Assembly: GCA_963700785.1 (NCBI GenBank)
Contig: CAVOYZ010000006.1
Coordinates: 123,443 to 187,442, forward strand
Source: CAXMST01 sp963700785
Lineage (GTDB): Bacteria; Actinomycetota; Thermoleophilia; Solirubrobacterales; 70-9
Length of the DNA: 64,000 nucleotides
Direction: 5' to 3'
A program made the translations under genes and the position numbers. Positions 51,698 to 59,060 of this stretch are shown piece after piece. Under the pieces are notes generated by a model. It was not told where the DNA came from, did no database searches, and was given only the letters and a program-made list of their open reading frames with translations. Each line of letters starts with the position of its first letter. Within the stretch, counting starts at the first letter, position 1.

Positions 51698-52666
51698 TCA
51701 TCCGCGCATCGCCCCGGGCCGAGAGCGCGGCCGATCCATGAGCCGGTGGATCTCGCGGTACTGGGGGTCGCATTCGTTTTCAGCGAACGTCGGGGCCGAA
51801 TAGAGCAGCTCTACGGTGCCCCGCCTCAACCGTGTCGCATGGAGCCGAGTCACATCGCTAGGGCACTCGAGCTCGCCATCGACCGCGAACACATCGGTTC
51901 CCGTGAAGGCTCGAACCACCGGGAAGGCTCCAATCACTGGGCCACTTAGGAAGTAGACGGTTCCGTCAGGGAGAACCGCGCTGCCGACGCCGGCCGCCGG
52001 TTCGGGCACCTCAGCGGACTCGCCGGACCTCCAATCCAACCGTGTCACCGTGCAGTCGGGATCACAGGTCGTGTAGGTCAGATAGCGACCTGCCAGTCCA
52101 CCGGGATAGAGCCGCCCCGCCTCCGCCACGAGGATGGTCTCGGCGGTGGCGTAGTTGTTGAGGAGTAGCTGCGTGCGCCGCTCTGCGCCGGTCGGATTCA
52201 CGACGCGCGAGGAGAGCACCCAACGGCGCCACAGCCCGTGGGCGGCGGCGAAGCCCCGTTCACCGACGTCGATATCAAGGACACGCCGCTTCTGCGACCT
52301 CAGGTTGTAGAGGTAGAACTGCGTCTGGTCCGGTCCGCACTCCCGGTCATTGAACTGGCTCACCGTGTAGAGGAGACGGTTGCGATGGATGCCCCCGGGT
52401 CTCGCATAGGGGCGTTGCTCATCCGAGCAGCCCTCCCGGGACCGGTCGAGCTCGCCCCTGATGATCAGCGGTGGGCGGTTGCGCCTCCGGTCGCTCACGT
52501 AGACGTCGCTGGGCTCCATGAAGTCCAAGCTATGCGCCCATGCCACATATCTCGCCGTGGCGGTGGGTGAGGAGTCATAGGCCGCGGCGCTGTCTCCGAG
52601 GACCGCGACGGTGCAGATCATCACCAGCGTGAGCAGTCCACCGGCCCTCGCCCCCCTAACAGCCAC
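51698..52666 (-). CDS. secreted beta-propeller-like protein
   Basis: 322 residues from GTG 52666, with an AGGAG site 6 nt upstream and a signal peptide (ARAGGLLTLVMICTVAVLGD SAAA). Repeats of WD/TolB character are visible: ATARYVAWAHSLDFMEPSDV, NRLLYTVSQFNDRECGPDQT, LAGRYLTYTTCDPDCTVTRL and LPDGTVYFLSGPVIGAFPVV. Six or more cysteines suggest disulfides. Function unknown. The longer in-frame start at 52747 is rejected because the signal peptide would be internal. Confidence 0.7.
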   Translation of the reverse strand: MAVRGARAGGLLTLVMICTVAVLGDSAAAYDSSPTATARYVAWAHSLDFMEPSDVYVSDRRRNRPPLIIRGELDRSREGCSDEQRPYARPGGIHRNRLLYTVSQFNDRECGPDQTQFYLYNLRSQKRRVLDIDVGERGFAAAHGLWRRWVLSSRVVNPTGAERRTQLLLNNYATAETILVAEAGRLYPGGLAGRYLTYTTCDPDCTVTRLDWRSGESAEVPEPAAGVGSAVLPDGTVYFLSGPVIGAFPVVRAFTGTDVFAVDGELECPSDVTRLHATRLRRGTVELLYSAPTFAENECDPQYREIHRLMDRPRSRPGAMRG

Positions 52667-52834
52667 GTCCTCTCCTGACACGCTGGGGACACGCTTGCGA
52701 CCCCGAATCGGAAGCCCCGCACCTGCGGGAGAGAAACCGTATACCACACGTCGGGTACGACCGCAAGGCCGCTGGTTTCAGCCTGCGTCCGGGACGTCAC
52801 CGGGGCCCGGCTATCTCGGCGGGGAGGCAATCCG

Positions 52835-52906
52835 GCCACGGTGTCGGAGGCTGTCGCCGAGGCCTTCGAGAACGCAGAAGCCCTCCTGGCGGAGGGCTCG
52901 AGCGTG
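52835..52906 (+). repeat. 72-bp recombinase-end repeat (copy e)
   Basis: Identical over 72 bases to 58935-59006, exactly 6,100 bp apart, same orientation. It encodes TVSEAVAEAFENAEALLAEG and contains the hairpin GCCCTCC-TGGC-GGAGGGC. Flanking bases differ, so it is a detached piece of recombinase C-terminus. The remaining 52667-53045 shows no gene. Confidence 0.8.
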
Positions 52907-53045
52907 AACGCCCCTGTGTCTATTGTGCGAAAGCGTGGGTTTCCGTCACGGCTAGCGCCACGAAAAGCAACACTCCCGCACGCACGAGTGTCAATAGTGA
53001 AAGAAGCACTGATCCGCTCTTGACGGGCGGTATCTGAGCCGCAGT

Positions 53046-53315
53046 ATGACCGTGATGCCGCGCATCTCCAGCTTCTACGGAATCGTGATCACGATGTACT
53101 GGCGAGAGCACCCGCCGCCGCACTTCCATGCCACCTATGCCGGCGAGACGGCCCAGATCGCGATCGAGACGCTCGAGCTGGCCGACGGCTTCCTACCGCC
53201 GCGCGCGCTGCGCCTCGTCCGTGACTGGGCAGTCACCCATCGTGATGAGCTGCTCGCCAACTGGGAGCGTGCCCGGGCCCACGAGCCCCTGGAGCCGATC
53301 GAGCCTCTGCCCTAG
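53046..53315 (+). CDS. DUF4160 protein
   Basis: 89 residues: MPRISSFYGIVITMYWREHP PPHFHATYAGETAQIAIETL is the DUF4160 signature, with the HPPPHFHA block. Members are small and usually encoded next to DUF2442 proteins, as here (10 bp to the next ATG). The pair is often listed among toxin-antitoxin-like modules of mobile regions, but activity is not established. Confidence 0.88.
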   Translation: MTVMPRISSFYGIVITMYWREHPPPHFHATYAGETAQIAIETLELADGFLPPRALRLVRDWAVTHRDELLANWERARAHEPLEPIEPLP

Positions 53316-53325
53316 GATCGGGGTC

Positions 53326-53589
53326 ATGGTGAGCGTGATCGAAGCCCAGCCGATCGACGACCACACGCTGCGGATTCGCTTCGACGACGGTCTCGAGCGT
53401 GAGGTCGACCTCAGCGACGTGATGTGGGGGCCGATGGGCGAACCGCTCAAGGACCCTGAGTTCTTCCGACGGGTCCGCGTCGACCCCGAGCTGCGCACGG
53501 TGAGCTGGCCCAACGGCTTCGATCTCGACCCCGACGTCCTTCATGGTGATCGCAAACCGACCCCGCGACCGCGGGCTGGCGGCGGCTAG
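53326..53589 (+). CDS. DUF2442 protein
   Basis: 87 residues: IEAQPIDDHTLRIRFDDGLE REVDLSDVMWGPMGEPLKDP EFFRRVRVDPELRTVSWPNG, the canonical DUF2442 pattern ending in 'fDLDPDVLHGD'. It follows the DUF4160 gene by 10 bp and is almost surely co-transcribed. The partner relation suggests that one neutralises or binds the other. Confidence 0.88.
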   Translation: MVSVIEAQPIDDHTLRIRFDDGLEREVDLSDVMWGPMGEPLKDPEFFRRVRVDPELRTVSWPNGFDLDPDVLHGDRKPTPRPRAGGG

Positions 53590-53723
53590 GTCAGCGGGCA
53601 GGCGCCCTACGGCTCCGCCGTGTCGTGCTTGCGATCGAACTCACCGACCGAGGATTGTCTTTCGAGGTAGGACCCGGCTGGGTCAGGTCATGGCGGTTTG
53701 CGCGAAGAGCACGTTAACCGCGA

Positions 53724-53743
53724 CGGCCCGCCGTGGCGGGCCG
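53724..53743. terminator. stem-loop after the DUF4160/DUF2442 pair
   Basis: CGGCCCGCC / GGCGGGCCG form a near-perfect hairpin 135 bp after the DUF2442 stop. A second palindrome GGGTAGCTACCC lies at 53756-53767. A terminator is possible; no U-tract follows. Confidence 0.4.
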
Positions 53744-53845
53744 ATCTTGACGGCCGGGTAGCTACCCCGGACCCTCCTACCAAGAGAGATTCAAGATACA
53801 CGCTCGACGGGCGCCCAGGCCATCGGGCCACCCGCCAGCGAAGTC

Positions 53846-53936
53846 GGCGGAGCGCGGCGGACTCGAACCGCAGCCGAGCGCTAACCCGACCGCACCTCTT
53901 GGCAGGAGAGTGCGACGCCTCGTCGCTTCACGCTCC
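53846..53936 (-). other. tRNA-like sequence (possible pseudo-tRNA)
   Basis: On the minus strand GGAGCGT (5') can pair over 7 bp with GCGCTCC (3', followed by GCC), 88 nt apart. Between them are a 5-bp hairpin GCGAC/GTCGC with GG in its loop, a hairpin with the seven-base loop CTGCCAA (anticodon position GCC), and a T-arm-like GCGG-TTCGAGT-CCGC. The D-loop is short and the anticodon stem has a mismatch, so it is not a normal tRNA. It could be a decayed tRNA or a tRNA-like attachment structure. It is the only notable content of 53590-54091. Confidence 0.3.
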
Positions 53937-54091
53937 GCACCACCACAGTGGCGCAACGACTCTCACGGGTGGGAGACGAAACGCAACGATTGAGCGACCG
54001 ATCCGTGCGCGGTTTGTCTCCTGAGGGCCGAAACTCCGGCCTAGCGGATTGCGCGAGAAGCAACACTACGAAGCGCTCGCAGAGGGACGCC

Positions 54092-54430
54092 CTAGATGCG
54101 GTTCACGGTGTACTCCAGTTCCATGAAGTAGGCGAGGATCGCGACCGCAAGAATGCCGGTTCCGCACCAGGCCGACCAGCGAATGATCCGCGGCAGCGGC
54201 AGCAGATGGATCACTGAGCCAAGCAGGAAGGCCCCCACGATGAGCTTGATTTGCCACGCTGATCGTCCAGCGATCGCCTCACACCATTTGCCCCGAGGGC
54301 TACTCGGATCGGCCACCTCGGTCCCGGCGAAGTTGTGGAAGCAGGCCTGATCCACCAGCTGAGCCATAAGCCACCCCATGCTGGCCATGATGAGCCCGGC
54401 TGTAATCACCTCAACCACTCTCAACTCCAA
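54092..54430 (-). CDS. small three-TM membrane protein
   Basis: 112 residues with three hydrophobic helices (VITAGLIMASMGWLMAQLV; IKLIVGAFLLGSVIHLLPLP; GTGILAVAILAYFMELEY). A hydrophilic loop between the first two contains two cysteines and EVADPSSPRGKWCEAIAG. No known family recognised. It is on the opposite strand to the preceding pair and has no partner. Confidence 0.65.
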   Translation of the reverse strand: MELRVVEVITAGLIMASMGWLMAQLVDQACFHNFAGTEVADPSSPRGKWCEAIAGRSAWQIKLIVGAFLLGSVIHLLPLPRIIRWSAWCGTGILAVAILAYFMELEYTVNRI

Positions 54431-54576
54431 TCCCGTGGCATGGCGCGAGAGTAGACCGTCGCCGAGCTTGAACTCCGCGCGCGCCTTCTGACAGCCACCA
54501 CGATCGGGTGAGGTGCTTTCGCAGCTGCATAGCGGCGAATGGCCGTTGTGTATGAGGCGACAACACCTCTGTCGAG

Positions 54577-54669
54577 ATGCTCATCTTCTTTGTGTTGGTC
54601 GGTCTCGGCATTGCCCGTCTTCACATCGCCTTCTACAACCGACGCTGGTTCTCGGGACGGGGCAACTAA
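54577..54669 (+). CDS. possible 30-residue single-TM peptide
   Basis: ATG 54577 opens MLIFFVLVGLGIARLHIAFY NRRWFSGRGN and a TAA at 54667-54669. One hydrophobic helix is followed by a basic end, as in small membrane peptides. There is no clear ribosome site, so it may instead be the tail of a lost membrane protein. Confidence 0.3.
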   Translation: MLIFFVLVGLGIARLHIAFYNRRWFSGRGN

Positions 54670-54679
54670 CGGATGGTCG

Positions 54680-54880
54680 TCACCTGAAAAGTGAGGTGTT
54701 TGTCTTTGTGAAGGGTGGCGGGCTCGGTCGTGATTGGCATTTTGCGCGAGAAGCGCTAGAGCGGGCGACCAGAGTCACCGGGAGTTCGTCGGCCGCGTCA
54801 AGGAGATCAAAGAGTCGCTCGCGTCGGACGCCGCTTGCGGGCGGGCGCGGGACAACAAGCCTGGTCGCAAGCAACGCCAT
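54680..54880 (-). pseudogene. N-terminal remnant of a MalT/LuxR-type ATPase regulator
   Basis: The minus frame starts MALLATRLVVPRPPASGVRR ERLFDLLDAADELPVTLVA, the hallmark N-terminus of large MalT-like regulators, in which 'APAGSGKTTLL' should come next. Here the Walker A is absent and unrelated codons end at 54680. Only about 40 residues of a roughly 850-residue protein remain. Confidence 0.55.
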
Positions 54881-54919
54881 ACGAGTCCCTCTCCGCCGGT
54901 CACCAGGCTCTGCCGGGCG

Positions 54920-55816
54920 CTAGTCGTCGAGCCCGCCGGCCCAGTCGGCGATCAGCTCACCGATATCTGCGCCGGAGTCCTCCTGAACGTAGTGCAGGCC
55001 GGGCACTCGGACCTCGCGCTGATTCGGCCAGGCCCGGCAGAATTCTCGTTGAGCGCCGGCGAGGATCGCCCCGGGCTCGGCGTCGATAAAGAGCTTCGGA
55101 ACCTCGGACTCCGAGAGCCAAGCGGCGTAGTCGGAGACGATTTCTACGACGTCGGCGGGTTCGCCGCCAATCGGGATCTCGCGGGGCCAGCGGAGCGTCG
55201 GGCGCCTCGATTCTCCCGGCACGCTGAAGGGCCGCCGATACTCCTCCATCTCCTGTGGTTCGAGGTCGCGGAGAATCGAGCTGGGCATGATTCGCTCGAC
55301 GAAGAAGTTGCCGTCGAGAACCATCTCCTCGCCCGCCTGCGACCGCATTCCCTGGAAGGCTCCGCGAGCACCGTCGGGCCACTCCTCCCAAGTGAGTGGG
55401 CGCACGATCGCCTCCATGTAGGCGATCCCGGCGACCCGAGCGGGGTTGCGGCGGGCCCAGTCGAAGAGCAGCGCCGAGCCCCAGTCGTGGCCGACAAGCA
55501 CCAAACGCTTCTCGGGCAGGATCTCGTCCAGCAGGGCGTCGAGATAGCGGCGATGCTCGCGAAAGCCGAAGGACTCCGGGCCGCTGTCGGGCGGACGGGC
55601 CGAGTCACCCATCCCGATCAGATCGGGGGCGATACAGCGTCCGACCGGCGACAACCTCTCGATCACGTCACGCCACAGGAACGAGGAGGTTGGATTGCCG
55701 TGTTGGAGCAGGAAGGTGGGCGACCCTTCCCCTTCGTCGACGTAAGCCATCTCAACGTCCTCAACCGTGGCGCGCTGCTTGCGCTCAGCGAAACTCTTGG
55801 GATCGTGGATCGCCAC
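54920..55816 (-). CDS. dhaA: haloalkane dehalogenase (HLD-II type)
   Basis: 298 residues, the family's usual length. It cleaves carbon-halogen bonds of haloalkanes by hydrolysis. Nucleophile Asp111 is in GHDWGS, the halide-binding pair is Asn41 (HGNPTSSFLWRD) and Trp112, the acid Glu135 is in YMEAIVRPLTW and the base His275 in LHYVQEDSG. This Asp-Glu-His set is that of subfamily HLD-II (DhaA, LinB). It lies inside the accessory region between repeat e and repeat E, on the minus strand, with no regulator beside it. Cytoplasmic. Confidence 0.93.
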   Translation of the reverse strand: MAIHDPKSFAERKQRATVEDVEMAYVDEGEGSPTFLLQHGNPTSSFLWRDVIERLSPVGRCIAPDLIGMGDSARPPDSGPESFGFREHRRYLDALLDEILPEKRLVLVGHDWGSALLFDWARRNPARVAGIAYMEAIVRPLTWEEWPDGARGAFQGMRSQAGEEMVLDGNFFVERIMPSSILRDLEPQEMEEYRRPFSVPGESRRPTLRWPREIPIGGEPADVVEIVSDYAAWLSESEVPKLFIDAEPGAILAGAQREFCRAWPNQREVRVPGLHYVQEDSGADIGELIADWAGGLDD

Positions 55817-55928
55817 GCTCCCATTCTTGCCGACGCGGCCAGAGTGTGCCGCCCGGAGCAGGGCGAGCCGGTACGACGCCCGGGGCTCCCGCCTTCGCCC
55901 CGCGCCGGCCCGCGGCCCCTACAACGCA

Positions 55929-55955
55929 AGAAGCCCGCTCGCCGAGCGGGCTTCT
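55929..55955. terminator. perfect stem-loop
   Basis: AGAAGCCCGCTCG and CGAGCGGGCTTCT form a perfect stem with almost no loop, 10 bp before repeat E. It would terminate minus-strand transcription entering from the right before the dehalogenase promoter. Confidence 0.6.
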
Positions 55956-55961
55956 GCCTAT

Positions 55962-56022
55962 AGCGGGGGCAGGATTCGTTTCTCGCTACCACCCGCGGAT
56001 CATCGAGCTAACACGGCTCGCC
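55962..56022 (+). repeat. array repeat copy E
   Basis: AGCGGGGGCAGGATTCGTTT, then CTCGCTACCACCCGCGGATC and ATCGAG. The left ten bases AGCGGGGGC.GG also begin the acceptor end of the tRNA-fMet copy at 59021 (AGCGGGGGCGGGATTTG), so this copy joins the tRNA end and the repeat at a common core. Confidence 0.7.
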
Positions 56023-56071
56023 GCCTAGCGGGAGTCGCGCTCCCGCTTTCACGCTAAGGGAGGAGCGGGGC

Positions 56072-56329
56072 TTAGAGCGCGTACAGGACGAGCACCGCCA
56101 CCGTCACCGTGACGATGGTCGCTGCCACTAGGCGCTCGGCCCGTGGCGTCATTTCTTCACCGATCACGGCAAACAGATAGACCCAGAACGGCGCGATCTG
56201 TGACACCGGGTCCAGACGCACGTCGAGAACGTTCTTGGCGATGATCGCCTCCGCGAGAAGGCACACGGCGGTGAGCATCGCGAGCCGGAACTCGGCATCC
56301 TGGCGCAAGCGATTGCGAACGCCACGCAT
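56072..56329 (-). CDS. small two-TM membrane protein
   Basis: 85 residues from ATG 56329: FRLAMLTAVCLLAEAIIAKN, PVSQIAPFWVYLFAVIGEEM and VAATIVTVTVAVLVLYAL. Two or three hydrophobic helices, charged first loop. No family recognised; no strong ribosome site. It lies between array repeats E and F. The next 430 bp to the glycosyltransferase hold only the box at 56595 and repeat F. Confidence 0.55.
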   Translation of the reverse strand: MRGVRNRLRQDAEFRLAMLTAVCLLAEAIIAKNVLDVRLDPVSQIAPFWVYLFAVIGEEMTPRAERLVAATIVTVTVAVLVLYAL

Positions 56330-56594
56330 CGACCAAGTATGGCATCCGCTCCGGGCAGCGTCCTCTGCGCGCGCGTCCCCCTGGTGCACAACCGGACTAC
56401 GGATGGCGGACGCAGATCCGGACGCTGCTCGCGAAAGCAAGTCCTCGCGAGATCGCGAGACCTGAACCGCAGGAGTCCCGCACGGCGAGATGACGCCGAT
56501 GGGCCAGGCGGCCGCTTCCGCCTTGCGCGAGCAGCGGGAGGACACCGTGGATGCCGAATCCCCTCCCCGCAAGCGGTTGGGACCCTCGCGCCAA

Positions 56595-56690
56595 CCCGCA
56601 TGAACAAGCGCTGGTAGCGAGAACCGACACCCGGCCCGATTCGTTTCTCGCTACCACCCCAGAGTCGTTGAGCGAGCACGGCTCGTTGGC
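56595..56690 (+). repeat. array repeat copy F with upstream box
   Basis: The box CCCGCATGAACAAGCGCTGG (56595-56614) is followed after 18 bp by GGCCCGATTCGTTTCTCGCT and ACCACCCCAGAGTCGTTGAG. The same box and spacing precede copy B, which makes the whole ~80-bp unit a conserved element. Confidence 0.7.
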
Positions 56691-56767
56691 TGATCGGTCC
56701 GCTCCGGAACGGTCCCTTTGCGATCCCAGATCGCGGTGCTCGTGCGATCGCCGATACCGTCCCGCCG

Positions 56768-58294
56768 ATGAGCCCGGCGAAGCGGCAGGTGGCAATGGGG
56801 CTGATCTTCTACCCGCGAGGTGGCTCGGCGCAGGTGACCCGCTACCTCTCTCGGGCACTCGACGGTGCGGGCTGGGAGGTACTGCTGGCCTGCGGGTCAC
56901 TCGGCGCAGCAGGGACGCTGACGCACGCAGCGACCTTCTTCGACGGCCTCTCCGTGACGGCGGCCGACTACGGCCCGGCGATCGCCGCCCGCGCCGCCGG
57001 CCGCGATCCGCTTGAGCAGTCGGTTCCCATGCACCCATCCCTCGAGGACAGCGGCGACGCCGCCGACCGGGTCTTCGCGGCGGTCTCGCCGCGGATCGGC
57101 GCGCACCTGGTCGCGGCCTGGGAGCGCATCCTCGCGGACGCATGGACGGATCCGCATCTATTTCACCTCCATCACCTCACGCCGATCCACGAAGCCGTTC
57201 AACGGCGCTGGCCGGATCGACCGGTGCTCACCCACCTGCACGGCACCGAACTGAAGATGCTCGACCGGATCGCCCGGCTCGCGGACCTGGCACGGGCGCT
57301 CGACACGACCCTGGCAGGGATGGCCGACCGGGCCCACCGACTCACGGTGCCGATGCTCGACGGCCTCTCTCCTGAGCAGCGAGCGCTGTTTGCGAGCACC
57401 GACTGGACGCACTGGCGCTTCGGCGCTCACTGGGCCGAGCTTCTTGTGACGTACGCCCGGCGGTCGGACCGGATCGTGGTGATCTCGCCTCACGGGCGCG
57501 ACGAGGCGCACAGGCTGCTGGGCGTAGACGAGAGCCGGATCGAAGTGATTCCAAACGGCGTCGACACCGAGCGCTTCGACCGTCGCATCACGAGCCCCGA
57601 GGAGCAGCTCTCGCGCTGGCGCGGCTGGCTGGTCACCGATCCGCGCGGCTGGGACGAGTCGGGGGAGCCCGGAAGCGTTCGGTACAGCGAGCAGGATCTG
57701 CGGGCGTTCGTCAATCACGAGACCGGCGAGCCGCCTCCGGTACTGCTGTACGTGGGCCGCTTCCTGGCCTTTAAGCGGGTGCCGCTGCTCGTGCGCGCCT
57801 ACGCTCGGGCCCGCCCGCGTTTTGCGACGCCCGCCCCGCTCGTGATCTGGGGCGGCTCGCCCGGCGAATGGGGCGGCGAACACCCCCATACCGTGGCTCG
57901 CCGTGAGGGTGGGGACGGCATCTTCTTCGTCGGCTGGAGGGGTCACGAGGAGCTCCCCGACGGTCTCGCCTGTGCGGATGCTCTCGTGACTCCATCGGTC
58001 AACGAGCCCTTCGGCCTGGTGCTGCTCGAGGCCATGGCCTGCGGGCTGCCGGTGATCGCCACCCGCAGCGGCGGTCCGCTCACATTCGTCAACACGGAAT
58101 CGGGGCGCCCGAACGGCTGGATGGTCGAGCCGGACGACGTCGACGCGCTAGCCGACGCACTGGTGGAAGCGGTGAACGACGTCGACGGAAGGAAGGAGCG
58201 AGGCGAGAACGCATATGAGCAGATCCGCCGCGCCTACTCGTGGCGCCCACTCGCCGAGCGCTTCGCCGCGTCGTACGAGGCGTTAGCAGGCTGA
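56768..58294 (+). CDS. GT4-family glycosyltransferase
   Basis: 508 residues, longer than the other GT4 in this window. It reads MGLIFYPRGGSAQVTRYLSR at the start, FHLHHLTPIHEAVQRRWPDR and HLHGTELKMLDRIARLADLA, then RIVVISPHGRDEAHRLLGVD and VIPNGVDTERFDRRI. The donor-site block is ALVTPSVNEPFGLVLLEAMA (E-x7-E). It probably transfers a hexose in cell-surface glycan synthesis. It lies between array repeats F and G with no partner gene. Confidence 0.9.
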   Translation: MSPAKRQVAMGLIFYPRGGSAQVTRYLSRALDGAGWEVLLACGSLGAAGTLTHAATFFDGLSVTAADYGPAIAARAAGRDPLEQSVPMHPSLEDSGDAADRVFAAVSPRIGAHLVAAWERILADAWTDPHLFHLHHLTPIHEAVQRRWPDRPVLTHLHGTELKMLDRIARLADLARALDTTLAGMADRAHRLTVPMLDGLSPEQRALFASTDWTHWRFGAHWAELLVTYARRSDRIVVISPHGRDEAHRLLGVDESRIEVIPNGVDTERFDRRITSPEEQLSRWRGWLVTDPRGWDESGEPGSVRYSEQDLRAFVNHETGEPPPVLLYVGRFLAFKRVPLLVRAYARARPRFATPAPLVIWGGSPGEWGGEHPHTVARREGGDGIFFVGWRGHEELPDGLACADALVTPSVNEPFGLVLLEAMACGLPVIATRSGGPLTFVNTESGRPNGWMVEPDDVDALADALVEAVNDVDGRKERGENAYEQIRRAYSWRPLAERFAASYEALAG

Positions 58295-58321
58295 ACTCAA
58301 AGGGATAGCCGTCGAGTCGGG

Positions 58322-58377
58322 GGCCCGGATTCGTTTCCCGCCACGACGCGCGGGTCGTCGAGCAGGTGCGCTCGGCC
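58322..58377 (+). repeat. array repeat copy G
   Basis: GGCCCGGATTCGTTTCCCGC, then CACGACGCGCGGGTCGTCGA. It starts 27 bp after the glycosyltransferase stop. Confidence 0.65.
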
Positions 58378-58658
58378 TAGGTCTCTACGTCGAGCTTCTC
58401 TGCGTCGAGCTGCCGAACTAACGGGGCAAAGGTCTGGAGGAAGGCCTCGCCACGCTCGAGCCGCCACTCGTTCAGCTCAAGCCAGCCTGGGCGATCCCGA
58501 GTATCCGCGGGGCGCGATTGGCCGATGCTCCACGCCGTGCCCTTTCGGTCCTCCTCGCGGTGCTCCGTGAGAGCCCCGAAGGTTCGCGGGCCCGCGGCTG
58601 AGCCGACCTTCAACTCACACGAGACGTCGTGCTCGGTCGCGTTCAGGTCGATCGTCAC
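58377..58658 (-). CDS. hypothetical protein, possibly truncated at its N-terminus
   Basis: 93 residues from GTG 58658: TIDLNATEHDVSCELKVGSA, RTFGALTEHREEDRKGTAWS and LERGEAFLQTFAPLVRQLDA. The coding character continues upstream (TNSYEVRLSPG) to about 58690, where the recombinase remnant begins on the other strand, so the true start may have been lost at that junction. No family recognised. Confidence 0.4.
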   Translation of the reverse strand: MTIDLNATEHDVSCELKVGSAAGPRTFGALTEHREEDRKGTAWSIGQSRPADTRDRPGWLELNEWRLERGEAFLQTFAPLVRQLDAEKLDVET

Positions 58659-58690
58659 GCCGGGAGACAAGCGAACTTCGTAGGAGTTGG

Positions 58691-59060
58691 TTGGCGGGGG
58701 CTTTCCGAGTCCCTGGTGTAGGAGGCGAGAAGGAGGCGCTCGAAGAGGCGTTGGCCGGGATCGGTGCCGAACGCCAGGAGGCCGAGGACGAGGAGCTGAT
58801 CGCCCGGCTGGAGCGGATTCCGGACCTGACCGAAGCGCTGCGGACCGCATCGGTGCAGATCAAGCGCCAGGTCTTTGAGTCCTTCGACCTGCAGATCGCC
58901 TACGACAAGCAGGAAGGCGCGCGTGGAGCTCTCCGCCACGGTGTCGGAGGCTGTCGCCGAGGCCTTCGAGAACGCAGAAGCCCTCCTGGCGGAGGGCTCG
59001 AGCGTGGTAGTGACGAACATAGCGGGGGCGGGATTTGAACCCGCGACCTCCGGGTTATGA
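58691..59060 (+). pseudogene. large serine recombinase, C-terminal remnant reading into tRNA-fMet
   Basis: The first frame gives EALEEALAGIGAERQEAEDE, then LIARLERIPDLTEALRTASV and QIKRQVFESFDLQIAYDKQE. From about 58918 the second frame continues RVELSATVSEAVAEAFENAE ALLAEGSSVVVTNIAGAGFE PATSGL, stop at 59058-59060 inside the tRNA. This is the coiled-coil/C-terminal end of large serine recombinases ('F.aFDLqI.YDK....veisAtv.EAvA.AfEnA'). The catalytic resolvase, recombinase and zinc-ribbon parts are missing, and one indel splits the rest. It must derive from an element integrated at tRNA-fMet. Confidence 0.7.
58935..59006 (+). repeat. 72-bp recombinase-end repeat (tRNA-proximal copy)
   Basis: Identical to 52835-52906; contains the GCCCTCC-TGGC-GGAGGGC hairpin. 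Bases 58981-59020 are also identical to 50056-50095. Confidence 0.8.

Noticed and set aside
53128..53325. Longer start for the DUF2442 gene in the same frame
   Set aside because: It would overlap the complete DUF4160 gene in another frame; the family start is at 53326.
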